Source: an uncultured Muribaculaceae bacterium (lineage in GTDB: Bacteria; Bacteroidota; Bacteroidia; Bacteroidales; Muribaculaceae). Taken from it: a DNA stretch of 25,443 nt. The translations under genes were made by a program, and so were the position numbers. Position 1 is the first letter of the stretch. Every line of letters starts with the position of its first letter. The notes beneath the pieces are model-generated. The model worked only from the letters and a program-made list of their open reading frames with translations. It made no database searches and was not told the origin of the DNA. This document shows positions 15,490 through 24,500 of this stretch, one piece after another. Location: positions 1 to 25,443 of the forward strand of contig CAJTZQ010000052.1 of assembly GCA_910583795.1 (NCBI GenBank), written 5' to 3'.

Positions 15490-15844
15490 ACTATATGAGG
15501 TGATAAAGCAAAATAAAGAAGATTCGACTGTTTGGATCGAACTTAAGCCGGATTGCTTTATTTATGATTCGCATTTCCCCGAACTGCCGATAACTCCGGG
15601 GGTCTGTATCATTCAGATAGCTACGGAGCTCATATGCGGGCTTATGGGGTTTGATCTGGAATTGGATTCGATAGCAAATGCAAAATTTCTTGCTGTAATA
15701 AATCCGAACACTACAAGATTTTTGGAATATAATTTTAATAAAATAAAATTTTATGAAGATAATTCTGTTTTCAAAGTGTCGGTTGTAGTTTCATGCAACA
15801 AAACTATCTTCTCAAAACTATCGGTCTGCTATAAAAAGAAATGA
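15473..15844 (+). CDS. Hotdog-fold 3-hydroxyacyl-ACP dehydratase-like protein with His but no catalytic Glu
   Basis: The 123-residue FabZ/FabA-like single hotdog has the motif HFPELPITPGV with catalytic His34. Fourteen residues later, where FabZ has its glutamate (His49 and Glu63 in Pseudomonas FabZ), there is Gln48 (PGVCIIQIATEL). It is therefore the mirror image of the protein at 8793, which keeps Glu57 but lacks the His segment. In FabZ the His of one chain works with the Glu of the partner chain, so a heterodimer of these two would make one complete site. It overlaps the preceding gene by 17 nt and the next by ATGA. Confidence 0.87.
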   Translation: MILKNKLYEVIKQNKEDSTVWIELKPDCFIYDSHFPELPITPGVCIIQIATELICGLMGFDLELDSIANAKFLAVINPNTTRFLEYNFNKIKFYEDNSVFKVSVVVSCNKTIFSKLSVCYKKK

Positions 15845-17817
15845 AAGAGGATATTAAACGGGAGAATCTCATACGGACGATGCAGAGTCATCGTATATGC
15901 GTGATAGTGCCAACATTCAACAATGATTGCACTATACGCCGTGTTATTTCAGATCTCCTTAATTATTCTTCTGATATTATTGTTGTGAATGACGGCAGTA
16001 TTGACTCAACAGACAAAATACTTGAGGAATTTTCGACGTCGATCCATATTGTGACATTAGATAATAATCAAGGGAAAGGGGCTGCATTAAAACACGGATT
16101 CCGTAGGGCATTGGAATTAGGTTATTCTTATGCAATAACGATTGATTCCGACGGTCAGCATTATCCTTCGGATATACCGTTGTTTGTAAGAGCGATAGTT
16201 GAGAACCCTGGAGCATTGATTGTGGGACAACGAAATTTAAAAGATGTAGACATCAATGGTAAAAGTGCTTTTGCTAATAAATTTTCAAATTTTTGGTTTA
16301 CGGTACAAACAGGCATAAAATTAAAGGATACACAAACAGGATATCGTGCATATCCATTAAAATCTATTAATGGTATAAATTTCCTGACAAATAGGTATGA
16401 GGCAGAACTTGAGCTACTTGTTTTGTTGGCATGGAAAGGTGTTAAGATTGTTTCAATACCTATCAGCGTTTATTATCCCCCTCAGGCTGAACGTGTATCG
16501 CATTTTAAGCCGGCCCTTGACTTTACACGAATAAGCATACTTAACACAATATTGTGTTTTGGATGTCTGTTATATGGTTTTCCTTCAATATTCTATTCCC
16601 GAATAAAAAACAGGCGTTTTTTCAATGGCGAGTTTATACCGTTTACTCGAAAAAAACATGAAAAGCGAGAAGTCAATATTACATTTGGCAGGTTGTGTAG
16701 ATCTTTATACGCTCTTTCCCATTTTATGTTCTGGTCGGTTTTAATTTTTAAACCTTATGTATTCATAAACTTCAAGCTATTTAAGCCTACGGAAGATAAG
16801 AGATTGAAGTTGCATCGAAAGCTATACAGGATATCATCATTTTTTTCCCGCCATTTCCCCGGCGGGAAAGCTGCAATAGATAATCCTAATATTGAAGATT
16901 TCCGGAAGCCGGCGTTAATTATCTGTAATCATCAATCTTATCTTGATCTTCCGATAATTCTATCTCTTTGTCCAAAACTCATATTCCTCACAAACGACTG
17001 GGTTTGGAACAACAAATTTTTTGGAGAAATTGTGCGTCAAGCTGATTTTCTACCGGTATCTGCAGGAATGGATCTCATAATTCCTCATCTTAAAACATTA
17101 AAGGATAAAGGATATTCGATAGTTGTTTTCCCGGAAGGGACAAGATCGGAAGATTGCAAGATCAACCGTTTTCATCAAGGGGCGTTTCTTCTTGCACAGG
17201 AATTGGATATGGATATCTTGCCCATAGTTATTCACGGTGCAGGCAACTATTTGGCAAAACATGACAGACTTTTCAGAAAGAATCCGCAGACATTAAGGAT
17301 TCTTTGTAGAAAACCTATACAAAAAGAAGATGGCATTCCATTACGTAAGCAAGCCTCAAACTTTCGTAAGATAATGTCAGGGGAATACGAAAATATGGTA
17401 ACAGAATTGGCAACTCCAATTTATTGGAAAAGTTTTGTGTTCTATAAATATGCTTATCGAGGCTGGGCAGTTTCATTTAGGGCAAAGTCGGAATTAAAAC
17501 TGCTTAAAGAAGTGACAATGGAATTTGCCGATATTGATAAGCCTGTTTATTTTGTTAATGCGGGGGTGGGAGCTCTTCCCTTGACATGTGCTTTGGCGAA
17601 TAATAAAACTGAAGTTTTCAGTTTTATTGAAAATATTGAAGACTTCAACGTCGCTACATCTACGGCATGTCTGCCTGCAAATCTTCATATTGTCCACACT
17701 GTATGGGATAATGATTATGACGTTATTCCTCCCGGTGCAAGGGTTTATGTGTCGGCAGGATCATTAAGAGCGAAATTCAAACCGTTTAATCCTATTTTGA
17801 TTAATATCCAACCATGA
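15841..17817 (+). CDS. Fusion of GT2 glycosyltransferase, PlsC-type acyltransferase and a Rossmann-like C-terminal domain
   Basis: The protein has 658 residues. Residues 18-225 form a DPM1-like GT2 domain with VNDGS (49-53) and the metal-binding DSDGQ (102-106). Hydrophobic segments lie at about 229-253 and 288-310. The PlsC domain follows with NHQSYLD (363-369; HX4D is His364 to Asp369) and FPEGTR (430-435). The end (about 535-658) is a degenerate methyltransferase-like domain with AGVGALPL at 574-581. The build suggests transfer of a sugar and an acyl chain onto a lipid or pigment at the inner membrane face. GT2-acyltransferase fusions are known from flexirubin and aryl polyene clusters. 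The PlsC and C-terminal parts are homologous to those of the MMPL fusion at 21548. It overlaps both neighbours by 4 nt. Confidence 0.88.
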   Translation: MKEDIKRENLIRTMQSHRICVIVPTFNNDCTIRRVISDLLNYSSDIIVVNDGSIDSTDKILEEFSTSIHIVTLDNNQGKGAALKHGFRRALELGYSYAITIDSDGQHYPSDIPLFVRAIVENPGALIVGQRNLKDVDINGKSAFANKFSNFWFTVQTGIKLKDTQTGYRAYPLKSINGINFLTNRYEAELELLVLLAWKGVKIVSIPISVYYPPQAERVSHFKPALDFTRISILNTILCFGCLLYGFPSIFYSRIKNRRFFNGEFIPFTRKKHEKREVNITFGRLCRSLYALSHFMFWSVLIFKPYVFINFKLFKPTEDKRLKLHRKLYRISSFFSRHFPGGKAAIDNPNIEDFRKPALIICNHQSYLDLPIILSLCPKLIFLTNDWVWNNKFFGEIVRQADFLPVSAGMDLIIPHLKTLKDKGYSIVVFPEGTRSEDCKINRFHQGAFLLAQELDMDILPIVIHGAGNYLAKHDRLFRKNPQTLRILCRKPIQKEDGIPLRKQASNFRKIMSGEYENMVTELATPIYWKSFVFYKYAYRGWAVSFRAKSELKLLKEVTMEFADIDKPVYFVNAGVGALPLTCALANNKTEVFSFIENIEDFNVATSTACLPANLHIVHTVWDNDYDVIPPGARVYVSAGSLRAKFKPFNPILINIQP

Positions 17818-19328
17818 AAGGTAGCTGTGTCATTATAGGTGGCGGAATTGGTGGATTGTTCACCGGCGCATTCTTGTCTAAGAACGGCGTCAAGGTTACA
17901 GTGCTCGAAAAAAACACTATTATAGGCGGCGGTTTACAATGTTTCTATCGAAACGGGAAGGTATTTGAAACAGGGATGCACGTCGCAGGTGGATTTGGAC
18001 CAGATGGTAATCTTAACAAGATTTGTCGGTATCTGGGTATTTCTCAAAAGTTAAAATTGCAACACGTTCCTGCGGAATGCAGCGATGAAATATATTATAA
18101 TTCCACTGGGGAATCTTTTAGGATTGCATCCGGGAAAGAAAATTTTATAGAAAGACTTACACATTATTTCCCTCACGAATCTGAAGGAATAAGGCGTTAT
18201 GTTGACGAACTGTTTAGACTTACGGATGAAGTTCCGCTTTTCTCCTTGCATGAAGACAGTCCTTTGTTTGAAAACAACCATTCTGAGAATTTCTTAATTT
18301 CTGCTGATGCTCTTATTGATAAATATGTGAAGGATGGAAAATTAAGGGAGATATTGGCATATCTTAATCCATTGTATGGGGGAGTGAAAGGTCACACTCC
18401 GGCATATATCCATGCCATATTAAATGTGCTTTATATTAACGGGGCATCACGCTTTGTAGGAGGGGGTCAGCAACTTGCAGATGCATTATGTGGAGTGATA
18501 GAAACAAACGGGGGCATTGTAAAAACAAGTTCGCCGGTAATAAAGATTGAGATTAAGGATAAAGCAGTTCAGTATGTGGTGAGCGCGGATGGTAAAAAGT
18601 ATGTTGCTGATAATTATGTATCTGCAATTCATCCGGTGGCAATGGTAAGAATGGCGAGTGTGGGTGCTTTTAGAAAAAGTTTTGTTCACAGATTAAATGA
18701 AATACCGAATTCCACTTCAGCATTTTCATTATATGTTGACCTGAGGCCTGAAACATTTCCATATATCGATCATACATGTTATTATATGGAAAACTACGGT
18801 TTGATGTGGGATCAAGATAAGGTGGAATCTTCAGTGTGGCCCAAAGCGTTTATGTATATGACACCTCCTGATGAAAAACAAGGGAAGTATGCCAATCGAT
18901 TACTGATTCATTGCCTTATGAATTTTGATGAAGTCAGAGAATGGGAACATACAGAAACGTCGAAACGTGGCGCGGAGTATGAAGAATGGAAGGCTTCTAT
19001 GTCGAACAGACTAATAAAAAAGTTGTCGAATATTTTTCCGAATTTGAATGATTGCATAGCCAATATCTATTCTTCATCACCTCTGACAATTCGAGATTAC
19101 TACAACACTAAAGATGGAGCAATATTCGGATATCGTAAAGACTGCGAGAATTTAATAGTCTCGAGACTTCCGGTGTATACAAAAATGAATAATCTTTTCT
19201 TGACCGGACAAAATGTGATTCTACATGGAATTTGTGGCGTTCCTCTCACGGCAATAAACACGGCTGAGGCTATACTCGGCAAAAATATGATTATTAATGC
19301 AATACGGAATCATGAAGCGAATGTTTAG
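17814..19328 (+). CDS. FAD-dependent oxidoreductase, phytoene desaturase (CrtI)-like
   Basis: The 504-residue flavoprotein starts with the dinucleotide motif IIGGGIGGLFTG (7-18), followed by the acidic end of strand 2 (VLEKN, Glu32). It ends with the CrtI/amine-oxidase type signature LFLTGQNVILHGICGVP. Relatives desaturate or isomerise carotenoid and retinoid chains. In a cluster that already reduces and dehydrates each cycle, it may introduce an extra double bond, isomerise the polyene or oxidise an end group; the sequence does not tell which. It starts inside the stop of the GT2 fusion gene (ATGA) and overlaps the hydrolase gene at its end. Confidence 0.88.
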   Translation: MKGSCVIIGGGIGGLFTGAFLSKNGVKVTVLEKNTIIGGGLQCFYRNGKVFETGMHVAGGFGPDGNLNKICRYLGISQKLKLQHVPAECSDEIYYNSTGESFRIASGKENFIERLTHYFPHESEGIRRYVDELFRLTDEVPLFSLHEDSPLFENNHSENFLISADALIDKYVKDGKLREILAYLNPLYGGVKGHTPAYIHAILNVLYINGASRFVGGGQQLADALCGVIETNGGIVKTSSPVIKIEIKDKAVQYVVSADGKKYVADNYVSAIHPVAMVRMASVGAFRKSFVHRLNEIPNSTSAFSLYVDLRPETFPYIDHTCYYMENYGLMWDQDKVESSVWPKAFMYMTPPDEKQGKYANRLLIHCLMNFDEVREWEHTETSKRGAEYEEWKASMSNRLIKKLSNIFPNLNDCIANIYSSSPLTIRDYYNTKDGAIFGYRKDCENLIVSRLPVYTKMNNLFLTGQNVILHGICGVPLTAINTAEAILGKNMIINAIRNHEANV

Positions 19329-20211
19329 ATATTTGATTTTTCAATGTGTGTTTATTTCCGTTTCATTATTATGTGTGGCACAGGAAGCCACGCTAAATAT
19401 TTGGGATGGGACTGATTGTAATGCCACAGTTAAATTAACGCCTTATCTTGCCAAAGGAGAAAAAAATATGGCAATCGTTATTTGTCCCGGAGGAAGTTAC
19501 TTTTGGATAGATAAGAAGACAGAAGGGAAAGGGGTGGCAGAATGGTTGCAATCTAACGGAATCTCTGCATTTGTGTTGGAGTATAGGGTTGGTGGTGTAG
19601 CTGCATTTGTAACCCATTATCGCTTAATTTCAAGAGGGAACAGATATCCCGATATGTTGCAGGATGTGCAACGCTGCATTCAAATTATTCGCGAGAATGC
19701 AATTGATTATGGCGTAGACCCGGATAAGGTTGGAGTCATGGGTTTTTCTGCCGGTGGGCATTTGGCTATAATGTCGGGGTTATTTTATGATAACGATGTT
19801 TTGGCTCTTCTCGGAATCCATCCTAAGGTTTCTCTTAAACCGGATTATTTAGCTTCGATATATCCCGTTGTTTCATTGACAGACAGGTCAACACATAAAC
19901 GGTCACGACGCGGTTTGCTTGGAGAAGGGATGTCAATAAGCAATGAAATGAAAGACTCTCTTTCTCTTGAGAGACATGTAAGAAAGGATATGCCACCTAC
20001 TTTTTTAGTAAATTGCGTTGATGACCATGTAGTCAAATATCGAAACTCGGAACTTTTGGATTCGGCAATGAATATTCATGGTGTCGTTCACAAATATATT
20101 CAATATCAAACCGGTGGACATGGTTTCGGTGCTTCTCCGGAAAAGACAACATCCGAGGCGATTGAATGGAAGAATGAATTTCTCAAATGGTTAAAAGGAA
20201 TTATGAAATGA
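19312..20211 (+). CDS. Secreted alpha/beta hydrolase (esterase/lipase-like)
   Basis: From the ATG at 19312 the protein has 299 residues with a signal peptide (MKRMFRY, then a hydrophobic core ending near CVAQ). The ATG at 19297 adds five residues and is possible. The oxyanion motif CPGGSY (58-63), nucleophile Ser146 in GFSAGG, Asp237 in CVDDH and His270 in GGHGFG make a full triad of the acetyl-esterase/dienelactone-hydrolase type. A periplasmic esterase within the operon could trim or release the esterified pigment (inference), or have an unrelated housekeeping role. It overlaps the oxidoreductase gene by 17 nt and the ligase gene by 4 nt, so it is co-transcribed. Confidence 0.87.
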   Translation: MKRMFRYLIFQCVFISVSLLCVAQEATLNIWDGTDCNATVKLTPYLAKGEKNMAIVICPGGSYFWIDKKTEGKGVAEWLQSNGISAFVLEYRVGGVAAFVTHYRLISRGNRYPDMLQDVQRCIQIIRENAIDYGVDPDKVGVMGFSAGGHLAIMSGLFYDNDVLALLGIHPKVSLKPDYLASIYPVVSLTDRSTHKRSRRGLLGEGMSISNEMKDSLSLERHVRKDMPPTFLVNCVDDHVVKYRNSELLDSAMNIHGVVHKYIQYQTGGHGFGASPEKTTSEAIEWKNEFLKWLKGIMK

Positions 20212-21509
20212 AAGGAATTATTGACGACATAGAGTTTGAATCTGTTGAAACGATCAAAGAGTTTCAAAATAGGAAACTGCAGGATGCTCTACGCTATCTT
20301 GACACACGTTCGGTTTTCTATCGGAAGATGTTTAAAGAAAATGGAATAAATATTCAGCAGATTACAACAGTCGAAGACTTGGTGAATTTGCCATTCACGG
20401 AGAAGAAAGATTTGCAGCTTTATAACCAAGAATTTTTATGTGTGGCGCCTGAAAAAATTGTTGATTATGTCACAACTTCGGGCACTCTCGGCGATCCTGT
20501 GACCTTCGGATGTACTGACAGTGATCTGGAACGTCTGGCTTATAATGAAATGAAATCATTCAGCTGTGCCGGTATAAAACCGGGAAATATTGTTCAACTG
20601 ATGACTACTCTTGACAAGAGATTCATGGCAGGATTAGCATATTTTCTCGGTATAAGGAAACTCGGTGCAAGCGTAATACGTGTCGGGAACGGTATGCCGG
20701 AACTTCAGTGGGATACTATCAATCGGCTAAAACCTGATACTATAATGTGTGTCCCTTCTTTTATTTTAAGATTGATAGAATATGCAGAAAAGAATGGAAT
20801 TGATTATAACAATTCGAGCATAAGACGTATCATTGGAATAGGTGAGGGTCTTAGAGATCAGAATTTTAATTTGAATTTACTTGGGAAAAGAATCAAGGAG
20901 AAATGGGATGTGGATCTTTTTGCCACATACTCTTCTACAGAAATGGGGGCTACATTCTCCGAGTGTCCTTACGGATGTGGAGGACATGTGCATCCGGAGC
21001 TGATAATTGTTGAAATTATTGGAGAAGACAATCTTCCTGTGAAAGACGGGGAAGCAGGTGAAGTTGTGATTACTACTCTTGGTGTGGAAGGAATGCCTTT
21101 GTTGAGATTCAAGACCGGAGATATAAGCAGCAAGATTGTTGAACAATGTAGATGCGGACGTAATTCATACCGATTGACACCGCTTGTGGGACGTAAAAAC
21201 AACATGATAAAATTAAAGGGTACTACCATTTATCCCCCTGCAATAAATGATGTGTTGGACAATACTCCGTATGCCGTGAACTATGTGGTTATTGTCCAAA
21301 ACAGTTATGCTGGTACCGATGAAGTGATAGTCAAGGTTGGTGTGGCGTCAGGACAAACTTTTGATTTGGTAAAAGATCTCAAAGACCGCTTCCGATCAAG
21401 AATCAGAGTCGCACCTATTGTCGAGATCCTTTCGCCCGATGATGTGGCAATAATTAACAATCCAGCCAATAATAGAAAACCGATTAAATTCATTGATCGT
21501 AGAAATTGA
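20208..21509 (+). CDS. PaaK-like adenylate-forming ligase, probable 4-hydroxycinnamate activating (acyl-ACP or CoA ligase)
   Basis: I start at ATG 20208, which overlaps the hydrolase stop (ATGA) and has AAAAGGAA upstream; the ATG at 20187 would add seven residues. The 433-residue protein has the ATP-binding loop TTSGTLGDP (89-97), YSSTEMG (241-247) and FKTGD (301-305), with a C-terminal lysine near KPIKF. Four cysteines (253, 257, 314, 316) in CPYGCGG and CRCG probably bind zinc, as in some PaaK relatives. The enzyme should adenylate the coumarate made by the lyase and load it on ACP or CoA, like ApeH (inference). It is far from the lyase gene but in the same operon. Confidence 0.9.
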   Translation: MKGIIDDIEFESVETIKEFQNRKLQDALRYLDTRSVFYRKMFKENGINIQQITTVEDLVNLPFTEKKDLQLYNQEFLCVAPEKIVDYVTTSGTLGDPVTFGCTDSDLERLAYNEMKSFSCAGIKPGNIVQLMTTLDKRFMAGLAYFLGIRKLGASVIRVGNGMPELQWDTINRLKPDTIMCVPSFILRLIEYAEKNGIDYNNSSIRRIIGIGEGLRDQNFNLNLLGKRIKEKWDVDLFATYSSTEMGATFSECPYGCGGHVHPELIIVEIIGEDNLPVKDGEAGEVVITTLGVEGMPLLRFKTGDISSKIVEQCRCGRNSYRLTPLVGRKNNMIKLKGTTIYPPAINDVLDNTPYAVNYVVIVQNSYAGTDEVIVKVGVASGQTFDLVKDLKDRFRSRIRVAPIVEILSPDDVAIINNPANNRKPIKFIDRRN

Positions 21510-21547
21510 TTTTCTGTTACGATTGAGTAATCCTGAAAAAGACAACA

Positions 21548-24500
21548 ATGGGCAAAGAGGTAATTTTTATATATGACTTTTTTAAGAAGCATCGGGGTGT
21601 AGCATGGACACTTTTGATCTCTTTGACATGCTTATTCGTGCTATCTATCGTAAGGCTGCAATATAAAGAGGATATATCCGATTTTTTGCCGTTGGATGAA
21701 GATAACCAAACCGCACTTTCAGTATATCAGGATATTTCCGGATCAAATAAAATCTATGCTATTATCAATGCACGAGATACTACAACGGTAGAACCTGAAA
21801 AACTGGTTGAAGGCGTTGAGACTTTTGTGGGTATAATAGAGGAAATGGATTCCTCACAATACATAAGCAATATTGTCAAAGAAATTGACTTGGCGAGAGT
21901 TTTAGACATCGCGGATAAAGCATATGATAGAATTCCATATTATTTGACAGATAATGATTATGTCCGAATAGATTCCCTTTTATCAGATCAGGATTATATT
22001 AATCATCAACTTGAAGAAGATAAGCAACTTTTATTATTCCCATCATCTAATCTGATGTCTGTAAACATATCAAGGGATCCATTGAATCTTTTCTCCCCTA
22101 TAATAGACAGGCTTTCGGGTGGGGAATCTCCGGTTGCTTATGAATCATATGACGGTTATATCTTGTCTCCGGATTTAAAAAAGGCTATAGTTATTTTAGA
22201 ATCCTCTTTTGGAGCGCATGAATCAGAACATAATGGCAAGCTTGTGGATATGCTTGAGAAAGCATCTGACGCCACAGAGCAGATCGCCAAGGGGCTTGAC
22301 ATACATCTGATAGGGGGACCAGTGATTGCTGTTTCAAATGCCAGCCAGATAAAATCGGACAGTATTTTAGCCGTGTGTATTGCAGGAATTCTGATATTGG
22401 CATTATTGATATATGTGTTCAGGAATTTCAGGAATATATTATTGATTGTTGTTTCAGTCGGTTGGGGATGGCTATTTGCAATGGGGGTGATTGGATTGTT
22501 TTACAGCTCAATCTCAATTATAGTAATGGGGATAGCATCTGTAATTATAGGTATAGCTGTTAATTATCCATTACATTTGATAGACCACCTAAAAGACAGT
22601 GAACAACCGAGATCGGCTTTAAAAGAGATTGTCGGACCTTTGGTAGTAGGTAATGTCACAACTGTGGGGGCTTTCTTATGCTTGGTTCCGCTAAATGCGT
22701 CTGCATTACATGATTTAGGTCTGTTTGCTTCGTTGCTCTTGGTGGGTACTATAGCTTTTGTGTTATTTTTCTTGCCGCAGTTTGTAAAAACTCGTAGACT
22801 TGGATCAAAGAAATGTCCTGAACCGGTACTTATAACCAAACTTGCCGGTGTTTCATTGGAAAAAAATAAATGGGCGGTGGTAGGGATTGTGGTTCTTACC
22901 TTAATATTCGGATTTTTCAGTTTAAGAACTGAATTTGATTCTGATATGCGAAACATCAACTATATGAGCCGTGAACAACTGACTGATTTGGAATATTTCC
23001 AAGAGTTGACATCTAAATCATCCGGCAGTGAGAACGTATATGTGGTAAGCAACGGACAGTCTTGGGATGCTGCATTAATCCAGAATGAAATAATAGATCA
23101 GACCATAGACTCTCTTGCCATGTTAGGAATTGTAAATAGACATAATTCTGTTTCTGATTATCTTTCATCCGAAGGTAGGCAAGAAGAACGTCTGGAGAAA
23201 TGGAGTAAGTTTGTCATCAAATATAAGAATATATTTGATGACAAACTTAAATCTACAGCTAAGGCATATGGATTTAGTCCGGATGCTTTTATTCCTTTCT
23301 ATAATATAATTGATAGAAAATATGAGGTAGAGGAATTTGATAGATCTGATGGATTGGTTTCAACGGTCTTTCACGGAAATATCAGCAGTGACGAAACTAC
23401 AGGCAGAAAGTCAATAATCCAGACATTGGAAGTCAAACCTGATCAAATTGATATAGTAAAAGGTTATCTAAAAGGTAATAATGATTTTAGAGGGTTGGTG
23501 TTCGATGTTAAAAGCATGAATGGATCAATAGCCGATACTCTATCTGAAGACTTCAATTACATCGGATTCGTATGTGGTTTGATTGTATTTGTATTTTTGT
23601 GGATCTCTCTTGGAAGTATTGAACTTGCAATAGTGTCTTTCTTGCCAATGGCAATTAGCTGGATTTGGATATTGGGTATAATGGCAATTCTTGGTATTAA
23701 ATTCAATATAGTAAATGTAATTCTTGCCACATTCATTTTCGGACAAGGAGACGACTATACAATATTTATGACAGAGGGCCTTTCGTATGAGCTCGCATAT
23801 AGGAAAAAGCTTCTTGCATCATACAAGAACAGCATAATTGTGTCAGCACTTATTATGTTTATAGGTATAGGGACACTTATATTTGCAAAACACCCGGCTT
23901 TGAGAAGTTTAGGCGAAGTGACAGTGGTTGGAATGCTTTCTGTAGTTATAATGGCTTACATGTTGCCTCCTTTAATATTTAATTGGCTTGTAAGAAAGAA
24001 TGGGGAATTGAGGCAACGTCCGATAACTTTAAAGAAAATTTTATGCACAGGATTCTGTGCCGGTGTATTTATGTTGCAGCTTTGCACCGGATATCTGTTT
24101 GGTTTTATTTTGCTCATTCTTTCTAAGCCAAATGATAAGAAGCGTCTTCTTCTTCACAAATATTGTTGCTCGGTTTTCAGATGGGATGTCAAACGTATGC
24201 CTGGATTGAAATTTAAATATGTAAACAATTATGGAGAGAAATTCTTAAAACCTGCTGTTATTATCAGTAATCATCAATCTTTGTTGGATTCATTTTATTT
24301 AATGACGTTGACACCCAGAATGATTATGATTGCGAATGACCATGTCGGCACAAATCTTATAACCGGAAGAATGTTTCGTTGGCTCGGGTTTATAACAGTG
24401 GGAATGGGTATAGATAGGATGATTGAAAAAGTACGACCATATGTAGAGCAAGGCTATAGCGTGGCAATCTTTCCCGAAGGTGAACGCCCGAGAAATATAA

